From: Cryptomeria japonica
Taxonomy: Eukaryota; Streptophyta; Pinopsida; Cupressales; Cupressaceae
Reading direction: 5' to 3'
Length of the DNA stretch: 64,000 nt
Assembly (NCBI RefSeq): GCF_030272615.1
Contig: NC_081406.1
Coordinates: 265,329,192 to 265,393,191 of the forward strand
Positions 54,322 through 64,000 of the stretch are shown here, in pieces (the stretch's first letter is position 1; every line of letters begins with the position of its first letter). The translations under genes were made by a program, and so were the position numbers. The notes beneath the pieces were generated by a model. It was given only the letters and a program-made list of their open reading frames with translations, did not search any database and had not been told where the DNA came from.

Positions 54322-55150
54322 TATGCACCTGCAAGAATTGTCGAAGTTAGTGTCACATAATGGTATTCAAATATATAAATTGGTTAACTATACATGAAGC
54401 CCTAGTGAAGACCTTACAACCCTAGGTTATGCCTTCAACCATTGCTTGAACATAATCATCCTAAACTAACCATAAAAAATTCAAAATGACATAAAGAGGA
54501 TGTCATAACCATGACATTGCCATAATTGAATGAGACAAACCGAATCCACTTAAAACACAATCTGATCAAAGGATGTTTAGACAACTTATTTCAAACCTGA
54601 GGTCAATATACACTAATTCGATCAATTCTTATGAATATTTTGATCAAACGGACAGATCAAAATAGATGCCAATTCGCTGTCCTATTGGTATTTTGTTTTG
54701 CTTTCGAAGCGTAAATCAGAATCACACAGCCCAATGATTTTCCAATAATGCAAGTCGATTCTTTATGTGACTGCAAATCTGGAATATGTGTAAACACAGA
54801 TCGCTGATCAAACTAAATTATCTTCACCACTGTGCCAAGATCACCACCCTTCACAAAATTGCTGTCATCAATCAAATATGAGTCACTGTCGAAAAATGAA
54901 GGTATACTGATTACTATTCCAAAGAGATATGTAACAATCAATGATATGTGCGAGAGCTTCGTACGACGAGTGCAAAAGCTATGAGGGCCAACATACCACA
55001 TTAAAAAAAATAAAAATAAAAACCAAAAAAAGTTTTATAACTCTCTATTTTAAAGTCCATGGTGGGTCCCATCAATGCCATGAAGGAAATCAGAAAGTCT
55101 TAAAAACATTTCAAAATAAAAAAAACTACTTTTAATTCTCCATATCTTAA
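54322..55150. other. Intergenic or leader DNA upstream of the broken gene
   Basis: No gene recognised. On the minus strand TTGGCACAGTGGTGAAG near 54835 resembles a primer-binding site (TGG start), which would fit a retroelement leader for the gene to its left, but I see no LTR end beside it. Confidence 0.35.
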
Positions 55151-55770
55151 GTCTATGGTGGGGCCAAGCATGTGTAACGTGGCATGGTAGAGAATGGGGA
55201 GTTAAGGTAGTAAAGGTGAAAAGTGGGTAAAGGGTGGTGACGATGGGAGTTATAAGGGGTAAGGACAAGGTAAGGGTGCAGGGTGAAGGGGAGGGGGAAG
55301 GGGTAGGATGTAAGATGTAAGATGGATTAGGAAGGGATGGGGATTAGGTAGTATATGGGGTTAGATGATAGGGGTTATGGGTAGTGGATGTGTAAGGTAT
55401 GAGATATAGGTTAGAGGATGTAGGGAGTGGGTAGGATAAGGGAGTAAGGGATGTGAAGGTAGGAAGGGAAGGGTGTAAGGTGTAGGTAGAGGTAAGTTAA
55501 GGGAGTAAGGGGATAAAGAGAATGGGATGGGGTTAGGATATATAGGAAGTGATATGTGGAAGAAAATGGATGAAGTTAGGAAATGAGGGAAGATAAAGAG
55601 GTGTAGGTGTAGGCATAGAGGGGTGGAAGGAAGTGAAAAGATAGAAGGTAATGAAAGTGGAAGGTGGTGAGAGGAAGGAAGAGAAGATAGAAGGGATATG
55701 GGATGAAGAGGGAGTAGAATGGAAAGATTGAAGGGAATGAATATGGGGGGAGGAGTGAAAGAGATGGATG
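55150..55770 (+). repeat. 600-bp purine-rich tract
   Basis: The plus strand is overwhelmingly G and A with scattered T and almost no C. It consists of degenerate GGGTAAGG, GGATGTAAG and GAAGGGAAGG words. The three long minus frames over it (55361-55908) are Pro/Ser/Leu-rich artefacts of the complementary pyrimidine strand. Confidence 0.9.
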
Positions 55771-57009
55771 GGAAGTGATCGAGCTTGGGCAACCACTGGC
55801 AATGTTGGGAGAGGCCTCATCCTGAAGAGAGAGATTCGCCCTGATCACATCATAGTCACTTGGGATACTACACTCTCCAAAGCAAAGACTAATAGCTAAA
55901 AGACTCAAAATCTAACTTAGAAAGCAGAAAAAAGTGGGGTTCCCCATTTGCAATGGGGCGATGTGTGAAAACGTCACAACATAAGCCTTTTCATTACTTA
56001 TAGAATCTACCTTACTAATTTTATCCATAAAAATACTATAGTTTGAATAAGTAACAAACTTATTATTTAACTTTGCAAGGTAGGATCTTGTGTAGTGGTT
56101 TCTCCAACCCTCAAACCATCTACCCTGAGTCATTAAAAGTGCAAGGTTTTATATAGAAAGATTGAAAGGACAAACTGATGTATCCACGACAGGAGGGTCC
56201 TCAAAGAGAACAATTCGAACCATGCAGAAAGATTAACATAATAGAAACAATAACTCAAAAAAAGAGAATGCTAGATTGAACTTCACTTATGTCATGAATT
56301 CAAATACAACATGCCGACAACATCCGGGTAACAAACAAGCTAACATGCCTGATTACAAAATACACATTCAATCCGAAACCAAAGAGATGTTCAAATTCGA
56401 TCTATATCTATTTGATCATCATCTATTGTCTCTAACGACTCACCTAGGATCTAATACATCAATATATAGCATCTAGAACACATTCGGGTCGGCCAAAGAA
56501 GGATTACAATCCCCAAGGCGGGAAAGTGTAACGTGCAAATAGGTCGGCCCTAAGCATGAAGAAAATCCTCTAGAAAAGAGCTGAAATGAGATGCAGACCA
56601 AATGGAACATCGACCAAGCATATGGGAAGATCATATGAAGTGCCAATCGGCTCCGCAAGCCAAGGAAATGCTCCACAAGATAAGGAAACACCATCTAGCT
56701 GTCAAGGTTCAAACTGGTCCAGAAATTGAGAACTACCAAACAATCTGAAAGCGAAATCTTGCCAAAAAAACTGATCCAAACGAGCTGAGATCCAAGATCA
56801 ATGTTTAAGAACATGTCTACAAGACAAATCCATCTCCACACATAAAATGAGCAACTCAAAGGGGTCCGAAAAATACATAAACTGAAACATAGAACAAAGC
56901 TGAACAAGAAATAAAACAGAAAGCAAATATTTTTGGTTGATGCAAGATTGCTAATGAACCAAGGATGCTCCTACATCAAACATCCAGGGTTGATTTAAAA
57001 GTGAGTACC
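55771..57009 (-). other. Possible 3' region of a decayed chromovirus
   Basis: Lies just downstream (minus strand) of the chromodomain relic, so it may hold its 3' untranslated part and LTR. I could not find an LTR boundary. No coding frame here has a recognisable domain. Confidence 0.3.
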
Positions 57010-57318
57010 TCACTTTGATGGGGCTAGAGGAAAACCAAGACAGTCTACCTTAGCTTGAGATATCCAAGAAGAATCTTCCACTGGTCTATCCTTCCACTTC
57101 ACAAGATATTCCTTGTATTGTCTTCTTCGCGTGCTCTTACCAACTCTGCTATCCATAATCTCCTCAATCTCATCTGGTTTCTTCTCAAGAAACTGCCTTT
57201 CTAAATCTGGTCCATTGTCATCACTGAATTTTGCCTCATGATACTGATAGAGATCTGCAATGTTGAATATAGGTGATATACCCAAGGTATCCAGTAAATC
57301 AAACAAACAAACAAACAA
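57010..57318 (-). pseudogene. Chromovirus Pol C-terminus with chromodomain (relic)
   Basis: The frame reads the end of a Ty3/gypsy chromovirus integrase: GISPIFNIADLYQYH, then an acidic linker (DEIEEIMDSR) and a chromodomain (YKEYLVKWKDRPVEDSSWI). Chromodomains on such integrases direct insertion into marked chromatin. Only ~95 residues survive. The upstream integrase is missing because at about 57296-57322 the sequence changes into a (CAAA)n run and then the truncated LTR of the copia element. The initial residues of the frame (FVCLF) are translated microsatellite and do not belong to the protein. Confidence 0.85.
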
Positions 57319-57322
57319 ACAA
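57296..57322 (+). repeat. (CAAA)n microsatellite at the chromovirus/copia junction
   Basis: Five to six AAAC units mark the exact place where the two relics meet. It may be a repair scar or a simple expansion. Confidence 0.85.
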
Positions 57323-57503
57323 CCTTCATCCCGATTTGTGCCTTACCGGTAAGCTTTCTTTACTGGTAGATGACACAAGTCATGTGTACCGGTAGCCTTC
57401 CTTCTGTCTTTCTCTTCTTATACCGGTCACCACTTGTTACTTACCGGTGACCTTGCCAAACCAGTTTGACATCAATGACAACTTAATGCCAATAATGCCA
57501 ACA
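57319..57503 (-). mobile_element. Element E 3' LTR, first ~185 bp
   Basis: On the minus strand it begins TGTTGGCATTATTGGCATTA right after the purine tract and is rich in ACCGGT words. It ends at the (CAAA)n junction without reaching the expected LTR terminus TTCAACA. Confidence 0.75.
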
Positions 57504-57516
57504 ATCTTCCCCTTTG
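57504..57516 (-). promoter_or_regulatory. Polypurine tract of element E
   Basis: On the minus strand CCAAAGGGGAAGAT directly precedes TGTTGGCATT. Similar AAAGGGGG tracts lie further upstream near 57560 and 57600. Confidence 0.7.
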
Positions 57517-57725
57517 GCATTGATGTCAACCTACTGCAAGACACTTCATACCGGTAGATTTCCCCCCTTTGACACAATGACAAAGGGTACTGTCCACTCC
57601 CCCTTTGATCCATACCTAGCTCCCCCTTAGACTGCTACCAGTGATTGCAGCCAGTATCGAGATGTGGTTCAAGAGTTATGGATGCTGCTATGAACTCCCC
57701 GTGAACCATATAAATCCTTCCTACC

Positions 57726-58200
57726 TTAAGTGCAGAAGGTAGTTGACACAACTCCCAACTTGTGTCTTAGGTACTTAAAAGTTCTTACCGATAATGGTTT
57801 GTTGAAAATATCTGCTACTTGTTCTCCGGTAGGGACATAATCCATCCTAACTTCGTGTCCTTCAACCTTCTCTCTGAGAAAATGATACTTGATAGTAATG
57901 TGCTTTGTCCTGGAATGCATCACCAGATTCTTTGATATGTTGATAGCACTCGAATTATCACACCAGATGAGAATAGGGAGGTAAGTGATGTCCACCTATA
58001 TGTCTTTGAGAGTTTGCTTCATCCAGAGCACCTGAGAGCAACATGTAGGAGCAACAATGTATTCTGCTTCAACAGTTGATAGGGAGACAAAATCCTACTT
58101 CTTGCTATGCCATGAGACCAACCGGTCACCTAAGAAGAATGCACCACCACTTGTGCTCTTCCAGTCATCAATGCAACCTGCCTAATCAGCATCAGTGTAT
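57726..58200 (-). pseudogene. Element E RNase H domain (broken)
   Basis: Degrades the RNA strand of the RNA:DNA hybrid during reverse transcription. The first catalytic motif appears as YTDAD followed by TAG where a Trp is usual (about 58182). STVEAEYI follows with the conserved Glu, a further TAG lies just before it and another near 57996, and then WCDNSSAI and HIT-KYHFLRE segments lead to the usual C-terminus (57995-57726). Confidence 0.85.
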
Positions 58201-59069
58201 GCTTCCAAGATGAATTCCCCTTGTTTAGTGTACCACAATCCATAACTGAGTGTTCCTTGGAGGTACCTAAAAATTCTGCTAACTGCATTCATATGTGACT
58301 GCTTTGGTGCAGCTTGAAATCTGGCCACCATGCATACTGCCTGCACTATATCTGGTCTAGAAGTAGTTAGATACAATAGACTGCCTATCATGAATCTATA
58401 CAATGTTTGATCCACCACTGGTGATTCATCATTCTTGCTTAATTTACTTCCGGTCACCATGGGGGTACTTACCGGTTTGCAATCCTCCAGTTGAAATTTC
58501 TTCAACATATCCTTTGCATACTTGGTTTGTGAGATAAAGATTCCCTTATCTTGCTGTAATATGTGCAAACCAAGGATGTATGTCAATTCACCAATCATTG
58601 ATATCTCAAATTCTGACTGCATTTGATTAACAAATTCTTTGCAAAGGGTGTCCTTATTGCCTCCAAAAAGAATGCCATCTACATACACAACCATAATGAT
58701 AATGTGGTTTCCATCTCTCTTTATGTATAAATTGCTGTCTGCACTCACCTTTTTGAATCCTTGCTCCTTCAGATACTGATCTAACCTTGAATACCATGCT
58801 TTGGGAGCTTGCTTTAAACCATACAAGTCTTTCTTCAACCGAGACACAAAGGTTTCATCATCATGTATCATAAACCCTTCTGGTTGCTCCATGTACACTT
58901 CCTCTTCCAAATTTCCATTGAGGAAGGCAAATTTTACATCCATCTGATATACTTTATAACCCTTGTAGGCAGAAAAGGTTAGAAACATTCTGATTGCTTC
59001 TAATATAGCTACCGGTGCAAATGTTTCTTCAAAGTCAATACCCTCTACTTGAGAGTATCCTTTGCACAC
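58182..59069 (-). pseudogene. Element E reverse transcriptase (catalytic motif altered)
   Basis: A 295-codon open piece with the copia RT landmarks in order: [38 protein letters not shown], the active-site loop and LGL. The active-site tetrapeptide is YVDG (58672-58683) where YVDD is required, so one catalytic Asp is lost and the enzyme should be inactive. The frame continues upstream toward integrase through several stops (59069-59471), so this is not a separate gene. Confidence 0.92.
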
Positions 59070-59471
59070 AAGTCTAGCTTTATGCCTAACAATTTTACCT
59101 TATTCATTCATCTTATTCCAGTAGACCCACTTGGTGGCAATGATGTTCTTGTCTTCCGGTCTAGGGACTAATTCCCAAGTCTTGTTCTTTTCAATTTGTT
59201 GCAGTTCTTTTTCCATGGCATCCATCCATTCCTATCTTTTGCTAGCCTCTTTGAATGTTTTAGGTTCTACTTCACTCATGAGTCAAAAGTTGACTTGTTC
59301 ATCATTCCAAGCAAGTCTTCTTCTAGTTTGCACACCTGACTAAGCTTCCTCACCTTCATCACCGGAATCATTATACCGGTTTACATGTGATTGAATTCCT
59401 TTGTGCATATCCTCATCAACTTTTACATGCACACTCTCAATGACTCTTCTTAGTCTTTTGTTGTAGCATTT

Positions 59472-60240
59472 TTAGGCCTTGCTATTAGATGAGTAACGAA
59501 GGAAGATTCCTTCATCACTCCTGGAGTCGAAACTACCTAGACCATCCATGTCTCTCTTGATAAAGCACTTGCTTCCAAATACTTTGAAGTATTTGACTGA
59601 TGGTTTTCGATCATACCGCAACTCATAAGGTGTCATTCTGCTGTTTGTTCTTAGTTGAATCCGATTCAAGGTATATGCAACAATATGAACAACTTCCTTC
59701 CAATATGTGTCTGGCAGACTGGCCTCATTTAACATGGTTCTGGCCATCTCCTTGACTATCCTGTTCTTCCTTTCTACAACACCATTTTGTTGTGGTGTCC
59801 TAGGGGCTGAGTATTGCCTTTTAATTCCATGTTTTTCACAATAATCTTCAAATTCATTTGATGTGAACTCTCCACCCCGGTCCGATCTTAGACATTTTAG
59901 CTTGCACCCACTTTCCTTCTCCACCATTTTCCTAAAGATTTTGAATCTGTCAAATGCTTGTGACTTATCTTGTAGGAAAGTGACCCAAGTCATTCTTGAA
60001 TAATCATCAATGAAGAGCATAAAATATCTTTCATCGGAAAGAGCTCTTGTCCTAGTTGGACCACACAGATCTATATGCACAATTTCAAGTGGTCTTGAGG
60101 TGTTGTGCTCTTTTGTCCTGAAGCTCACCTTAATCTGCTTCCCTTTTACACATTCATCACAAAATGTGCTTACCAGTTTGGTGATGAGTGGAATATTCCT
60201 TACACACCCTTTTTTGCTTACTGCAACTAAATTATCAAAG
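59472..60240 (-). pseudogene. Element E integrase
   Basis: Integrase joins element cDNA to the host chromosome. Upstream of 60128 the frame holds the zinc-binding end CDECVKGKQ (about 60160), with stops between. The open part 60128-59472 has the catalytic D (VHIDLCGP), D (LRSDRGGEF) and E (NGVVERKNR) with the spacing usual for copia, all three retained. The C-terminal part ends at a TAG near 59472, and the linker to RT contains at least three more stops. Confidence 0.9.
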
Positions 60241-60655
60241 TTTATGTAGCCTAATCTTCAGTGCCATAGCCAACTTTCATCAACCTGTCCTATCATGTAT
60301 TGTGACTCTTAGCATTCCTTCAGATTGTAAACATTGCCATCTGTTCTCTTTCCTTTTGCCACAACCTGACAGGTACTCTCTTTCTTTATCTGGCAACCGG
60401 TTGAGTCAAAGGTGAATTTATAACCTTTGTCACACATCTGACTCACACTCAGCAGATTGTGCTTTAGGCCTTCCACATAATATACATCATGTGCCTTCAA
60501 TTTTCCATCAATATTTAGAGTACCTTTTCCCTTTATTTTGATGGATGAGTTGTCTCTGAATCTTACTGAACCACCATTCCAGTCTTCAAGTTTGATAAAT
60601 TTATTTTTATCACCGATCATGTGGTTGGAATAGTCACTATCTACAACCCATATAT
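60241..60655 (-). pseudogene. Element E protease and pre-integrase segment (active site altered)
   Basis: The frame at about 60652 reads WVVDSDYSNHMIGD. Copia proteases have Asp-Ser-Gly here, so the Gly is replaced by Asp. The rest (GKGTLNIDG, DVYYVEGLKHNLLSVSQ) is typical. A stop at 60309 and another in the WLWH*RLG segment of the pre-integrase domain (about 60258) break it. A frameshift separates it from gag near 60655. Confidence 0.88.
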
Positions 60656-60799
60656 TTTTCTTTTAGTCTGCACTATCAGACTTGATTCTGCCTTGTCCTT
60701 TTCTTTCTCAACCCATATCGGTTTGGTTTCCTTCTTCTTGTCAGCTGCTATTTTGTGCTCCAGTTCAACTACCGGTTCTTGATCAGGATTTGTCTTCTT

Positions 60800-62863
60800 C
60801 TACTTGATCTTCTTGTTTTTACAAAACTTTTCTATATGTCCAAACTCTTGACAGTTATAGCATTTCACATTTTCATTTAAAGATGAATCCTTACAATTAT
60901 TGTAGGGCACCGGTTTATTCTTCCTACATTCAAAACTCCTATGACCATATCCATTGCACTGATAACATATAACATTCATATCCCAGAGTGCATTAAAAGG
61001 ATTTCTACTTTCATAACTCATAGAGGGATTATTGGTTAATCTACAGTCAACTATTCTATGCCCAAATTTGTTACACCGGTAACAATAACCATGAAAGTTT
61101 GAAACATATCGGTTAGGTTGCCTTGGTCCTGCAAATGACTGCCTCATCAGAGGTCTTCCCTTCATGCTATTGACTCTGGTGAATCCTTCATGGCCATCTC
61201 TTGCATTTCTCCTTGGATCTGCATGTCGGTACAATGAGTGTGTCCTCCGGTTCATTGCTTGTATATACCGGTTAATGTGGCGATTTTTAACAGCATCTGC
61301 ATATGTCTTTTTGCCGGTATCCTTGCTTACAATGAATGCCTTCTTCTCTTCACCTTCATTTGAAGAAGTGAACTGTATCTCCTTACCAGATGTGTCTTTT
61401 CTGTTTGAACTTTCACCTTCTTCAAAACCTAAGCCACCAATATCTTTGGATTGGTTTTGTTTGCTCAACATCTTGTCTAAAGCTTCGGTGTTGCCTTCAT
61501 ATTTGCTTCTCACTTTTATTTCTTTCTTACTTTCTTCAAGTTCCTTTCTGAGCTTCACTATCTCTGCTTCCAGATCTTGATGCTCCTTTTCCTTCTTCAT
61601 TAGATCAGAGGATGTAATTTCACATATCCTTTTGGCTTCTTCCAACTGCAGTTTCAAGTCAGATATAACTTGACTGGACTCATCTAGGGATTGCTTCAAG
61701 AGACCTTGTTCATCTACTGCAACAAGCTTGAATTTATTGAGTTCTCTTCTTGTTTTACTCAGTTCCTCAAGAGCACTTAGAAGCTCACCTTCTAGATCCA
61801 CTTCAGCCTCCATATTTTCTTCCTCATCTTCACCAACCGGTTCATCAGATGCCATAAAGAGATTAACTTTTCCCACATTCTCATGATGACTATCTTCTAA
61901 TGCACTTTCTTCATTTGTGACATCATCCTCAATAGTGTATAGGTTGTTTTTCTTTCGATAGCCTCTTCTTCCTTGTTGGTAGACATTTCTTTGTTTATCT
62001 TTACCTGTAGATCTGTTAAAACCTTTTGACTCATCTCCACCAGTTTCATTATAAGGACATTTTGCAGCAAAGTGTCCAACTTTACCACAATTGAAACATT
62101 TGAGTGGTAGCTTTCCTTTATACTTTTTGGATCCTCTTTTGAGATTTCTTACAAAGTTTGCCACCTCTGCACCAGAGTCTTCACTGGATCCTTTATGAGC
62201 AGCTACTTCTTTGCCCTTATGGGTGGAGTTGAATGCTGCCTCTTTCCTTAAGGATGCATCACCAATTTTTCTCATTTCATAGGCTGTTAGTGACCCAAAT
62301 AGCTCATCCATTGTAAAGATCTTTAGATCCTTGGCTTCTTCTATGGAAAAAACCTTTGTATCATACTTAGGTGTAAGAGATCTAAGTACCTTCTTAACAA
62401 GGATCTCATCTGCAATTTCTTCCCCAAGTCCTTTGATGGTATTCATAGTTTCATCAAATCTGTGAAGGCAGTCTGCAATATTTTCATCATCCTTCATCTT
62501 GATGCCTTCAAGTTGGCCCCTTAGTGCTTGTATCTTTTCCTCTTTGACTCTTGCATCTCCTTCAAGTAACCTCTACATTTTATCCCAAGTCTCCTTGGCA
62601 GATGCATAGTGCATGACCTTGACAAACTCATTATCAGATAACCCGCTCAAGATAGCATGTTTGGCCTTTGCATTATTCTCATACTCCTTCTTGGCATTAG
62701 GATTAGTGGGAGGAACACTAGGGACAACATACCCATTCTTGACAGACATCCACACATCAAAACCAAGGGAGGAAATATAGGTCTCCATTCTTCTACTCCA
62801 AAAGGTATAGTTGGATCCATCAAACATGGGGGCTTTTGAGGAAGCAAACTCATTTCTTGCCAT
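60800..62863 (-). pseudogene. Element E Gag with four zinc knuckles and a coiled coil
   Basis: The start ATG at 62863 gives MARNEFASSKAPMFDGSNYT, the usual copia gag N-terminus. An in-frame TAG at 62573-62575 (in WDKM*R, where Gln is usual) splits it, and the frame then stays open to 60800. Conserved gag helices come first. The first CCHC knuckle CFNCGKVGHFAAKC is near 62101-62057, followed by an acidic spacer, a ~110-residue coiled coil (about 61830-61490) and a basic region. Three more knuckles follow near 61086 (CYRCNKFGHRIVDC), 60975 (CYQCNGYGHRSFEC) and 60867 (CYNCQEFGHIEKFC). Four knuckles plus a coiled coil is unusually elaborate for copia gag, where one knuckle is common. Confidence 0.9.
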
Positions 62864-62911
62864 TGTGTTCTAAGTCCAGAATCTACCCAAGGTTTTTAAA
62901 CAACTAGGAAA

Positions 62912-62927
62912 CTATGCTCTGATACCA
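62912..62927 (-). promoter_or_regulatory. Primer-binding site of element E
   Basis: On the minus strand TGGTATCAGAGCATAG, complementary to the 3' end of plant initiator tRNA-Met and standard for plant copia elements. It lies two bases from the LTR end (TTCAACA). Confidence 0.92.
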
Positions 62928-62929
62928 AT

Positions 62930-63162
62930 TGTTGAACACAATGTACCACTGAAAGGGGGGTGAAGCAGTGGTTCCTAAATTCTTTCCTCTTTGACAACAA
63001 CCTTAGAATACTAGTTATTATCCTAAGCACTAAATAGTCAAACCGGTAAGACAAAAGAAGATACCAGAAGAGACAATCACACAAATACAACCCACAACAC
63101 CAAATGTATGAGGAAAACCCAATGTGGGAAAAAAATCGGTGAGAAATGTTGTTGGAGACTAC
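62930..63162 (-). mobile_element. Element E 5' LTR, last ~233 bp
   Basis: Begins on the plus strand TGTTGAACACAATG (LTR terminus) and runs to 63162, where element F is inserted. The rest of this LTR should resume beyond the right edge of the window. Confidence 0.8.
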
Positions 63163-63953
63163 TGTGTATGGTGAAAATGGATAACAATGATAACAATATT
63201 GAAAGGCTAAATGAATTCAACCACCAAACCCTAGCCTAACAATGAACAAAGATCCACCATAACATATGAAGATTACCTAAGACAATGCAAATAACTCAAA
63301 ATCACAAAGATTATACCATCACATGTCCAATAGGGTTTTGATCTCCATTCTTCCTATCTCCATTGATCTTGCTTGATATACTTGCTCTCAGATTTTTATA
63401 TGCACAAGAGCTCAACAAAGAACGGAATGTGGTTGCAAGTGGAATTGTAGTGTAGCCAAGTACTCCAAAATCAGTCATTAGGTATTAGGATATGTCATTA
63501 GGGTTTGACAATGAAGAAAACATCTCCTTATATAGAAGACACAATAAGAAATGGAGGGTTAAGATTGAGAGGTGTAAAAAGAAAGGTCGGCTAGGATTAG
63601 AGGGTAGGTAAAAGAGATAATAAAATAATGAAAGAGGTAGGTAGTGTATGAATTAAGAGATGAATGACATGTGTCATGGGTAGAAAAGGTTAATGAATTA
63701 ATTAAATAAATAAAGATTTATTTAATTAATAGAAGAAGTGGGACAATTAAATAAATAAAATATTTATTTAATTTAGGAAAGGGATAATTTAAATAAATAA
63801 ATGTATTTATTTAAATGAGAAATAAGGCTAGAAGAGGATAAATGAATTAATTAAATAAATAAAAATTTATTTAATTAATAGAAGAATTAGGCTTAGATAA
63901 TTAAATAAATAAAATATTTATTTAATTAGACATGACAATTTTGAGTGTCTACA
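63163..63953 (-). mobile_element. Element F 3' LTR (same family as element A)
   Basis: A 791-bp LTR closely matching those of element A, with small indels (for example an extra GGTATTAGGATATGTCATTA-like stretch near 63481). It keeps an intact minus-strand TATA box CTATATAAGG near 63515-63525, where element A has CTATTTAAG. It is preceded by ACTAC at 63158-63162. Confidence 0.92.
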
Positions 63954-64000
63954 TTTTGCCCCTCTTTGAGACAATGCGGCTTGTCGCGTTGTTTCAAAGA
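63954..64000 (-). mobile_element. Element F polypurine tract and start of internal region
   Basis: Identical to 8317-8363 of element A, including TCAAAGAGGGGCAAAA on the minus strand. The body continues past the window, so whether F still has RT and integrase, or also carries the antisense PMD gene, cannot be seen. Confidence 0.9.

Larger units (their letters stand above)
57319..63162 (-). mobile_element. Element E: nearly full-length, inactive Ty1/copia retrotransposon
   Basis: In minus-strand order: 5' LTR remnant (63162-62930), tRNA-Met type primer-binding site, gag, protease, integrase, reverse transcriptase, RNase H, polypurine tract and 3' LTR remnant (57503-57319). The domain order with integrase before RT makes it Ty1/copia. 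Almost the whole polyprotein is still in one reading frame but is broken by several in-frame stops and at least one frameshift, and catalytic residues of protease and RT have changed. The 3' LTR is truncated at 57319 and the 5' LTR is cut by element F. Plus-strand ACCGGT words are frequent throughout. Confidence 0.92.

Noticed and set aside
55361-55908. Long overlapping minus-strand frames of 95-143 codons, Pro/Ser/Leu-rich
   Set aside because: They translate the C-free strand complement of the purine-rich tract in three frames at once; lack of stops follows from composition, not coding.

Overview
The window is nuclear DNA of a land plant with a large, repeat-swollen genome. It shows no bacterial-type gene packing, tRNA, rRNA or CRISPR. 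The only host gene I can support is a plant MORF (multiple organellar RNA editing factor) gene, broken by a roughly 8 kb intron full of old repeats. That intron, together with deeply decayed LTR elements and antisense plant-mobile-domain (PMD) cargo in a Tat-type element, fits a gymnosperm such as a conifer; this is inference, not proof.

Positions 1-28,073 are a nest of Ty3/gypsy elements. Element D (+, 1-2367) has its LTR cut by element C (+, 5' LTR 2368-3212, truncated 3' LTR 27716-28073). Element B (-, 4378-21902, target duplication GGGTG) sits in C, and element A (-, 7537-18927, target duplication ACTAC) sits in B. A is the youngest: by eye its two 780-bp LTRs differ at two positions. A keeps an open gag and a protease, but reverse transcriptase, RNase H and the integrase core are absent, and the protease frame runs straight into an integrase C-terminal tail. 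Behind it, on the opposite strand, lies a spliced-looking PMD gene with its own TATA box. A second member of this family (F) enters at 63163 and runs off the right edge.

Positions 28,074-45,065 hold an AT-rich block, a 52-bp tandem repeat cluster, the MORF gene (four exons, 29302-38226) and featureless intergenic DNA. The large intron carries a near-perfect 73-bp inverted repeat and a small copia gag relic. Positions 45,066-53,653 are five head-to-tail copies of a ~1.65 kb unit, each with a TATA-like element on the minus strand. Just to the right lies an unrecognised minus-strand gene (54321-53796) broken by a frameshift, followed by a 600-bp purine-rich tract.

Positions 57,010-63,162 contain a chromovirus chromodomain relic and then a nearly complete but dead Ty1/copia element (E, minus strand). 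Its gag, protease, integrase, RT and RNase H are all recognisable, but it carries stop codons and altered catalytic motifs. Its 5' LTR is interrupted by element F.
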